From the NCBI GenBank assembly GCA_044360285.1, contig JBIKKP010000054.1:1-6473 (forward strand): a DNA stretch of 6,473 bases, written 5' to 3'. The notes beneath the pieces were generated by a model. The model searched no databases. It worked only from the letters and a program-made list of their open reading frames with translations, and was not told where the DNA came from. Within the stretch, counting starts at the first letter, position 1; every line of letters begins with the position of its first letter. Below, piece after piece: positions 6,440 through 6,473 of the stretch. A program made the position numbers and the translations under genes. The DNA is from UBA2645 sp044360285 (GTDB lineage Bacteria > Pseudomonadota > Alphaproteobacteria > Rickettsiales > UBA1997).

Positions 6440-6473
6440 ATGACTGGAATGCAATTAACGCCGATCTTTTGTT
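6440..6473 (+). CDS. Start of the next gene, cut by the window edge (secretin expected by gene order)
   Basis: An open frame beginning MTGMQLTPIFC runs to the right edge of the window. An in-frame ATG at 6428 would add MRAQ; a TAA at 6413-6415 bounds the frame upstream. GAGGG in front of 6440 supports that start. It is 101 bp after the PilP-like gene on the same strand, so it is probably co-transcribed. In PilM-N-O-P-Q and MshI-J-K-L clusters the outer-membrane secretin comes next, which makes that the best guess, but eleven codons carry no family signal. Confidence 0.5.
   Translation, partial: MTGMQLTPIFC

Noticed and set aside
1..6473. CRISPR arrays, tRNA, rRNA or complete insertion sequences
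   Set aside because: No regularly spaced repeats, cloverleaf-like sequence, rRNA-like blocks or transposase motifs were seen on reading both strands.

Overview
The window looks like a piece of an AT-rich bacterial chromosome (about 40% G+C or a little lower, judged by eye). Tight gene spacing and start/stop overlaps confirm it is bacterial. The housekeeping proteins read as Gram-negative, and the general style (AT-rich, weak or absent Shine-Dalgarno sequences, envelope machinery with periplasmic domains) would suit an alphaproteobacterium, possibly a Rickettsiales-like lineage. That placement is inference and has not been tested by any search.

Left part (1-168): a short stretch that may hold the last codons of a plus-strand gene entering from the left (stop at 75-77), followed by a G+C-richer imperfect inverted repeat and spacer up to the end of guaA. 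There is no obvious intrinsic terminator with a T-tract.

Minus-strand block (169-3095), transcribed right to left: acpS (holo-ACP synthase), gpsA (glycerol-3-phosphate dehydrogenase) and guaA (GMP synthase). acpS and gpsA overlap by ATGA, and gpsA and guaA are 6 bp apart, so this is almost certainly one operon. AcpS activates the acyl carrier protein and GpsA makes the glycerol-phosphate backbone, so these two belong together in phospholipid synthesis. GuaA makes GMP and is a passenger in functional terms.

Divergent gap (3096-3201): 106 bp that must carry the promoters for both directions. It holds a perfect 5-bp inverted repeat, but no convincing -35/-10 pair.

Plus-strand block (3202-6473): three tightly packed genes that I read as the inner-membrane assembly/alignment platform of a type IV filament machine (type IV pilus, MSHA pilus or type II secretion family). 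The first has a PilM-like cytoplasmic actin-fold-type region, one membrane helix and a PilN-like periplasmic domain in one chain, as in GspL and MshI. The second has the PilO/GspM layout. The third is an exported protein with a disordered, charged linker and a small C-terminal beta domain resembling PilP/GspC/MshK. A fourth gene starts near the right edge with a good ribosome binding site; by gene order (PilM-N-O-P-Q or MshI-J-K-L) the secretin is expected there, but only 11 codons are visible. These three assignments rest on architecture, gene order and short motif resemblance. The proteins are clearly divergent, and they are the most interesting part of the window.
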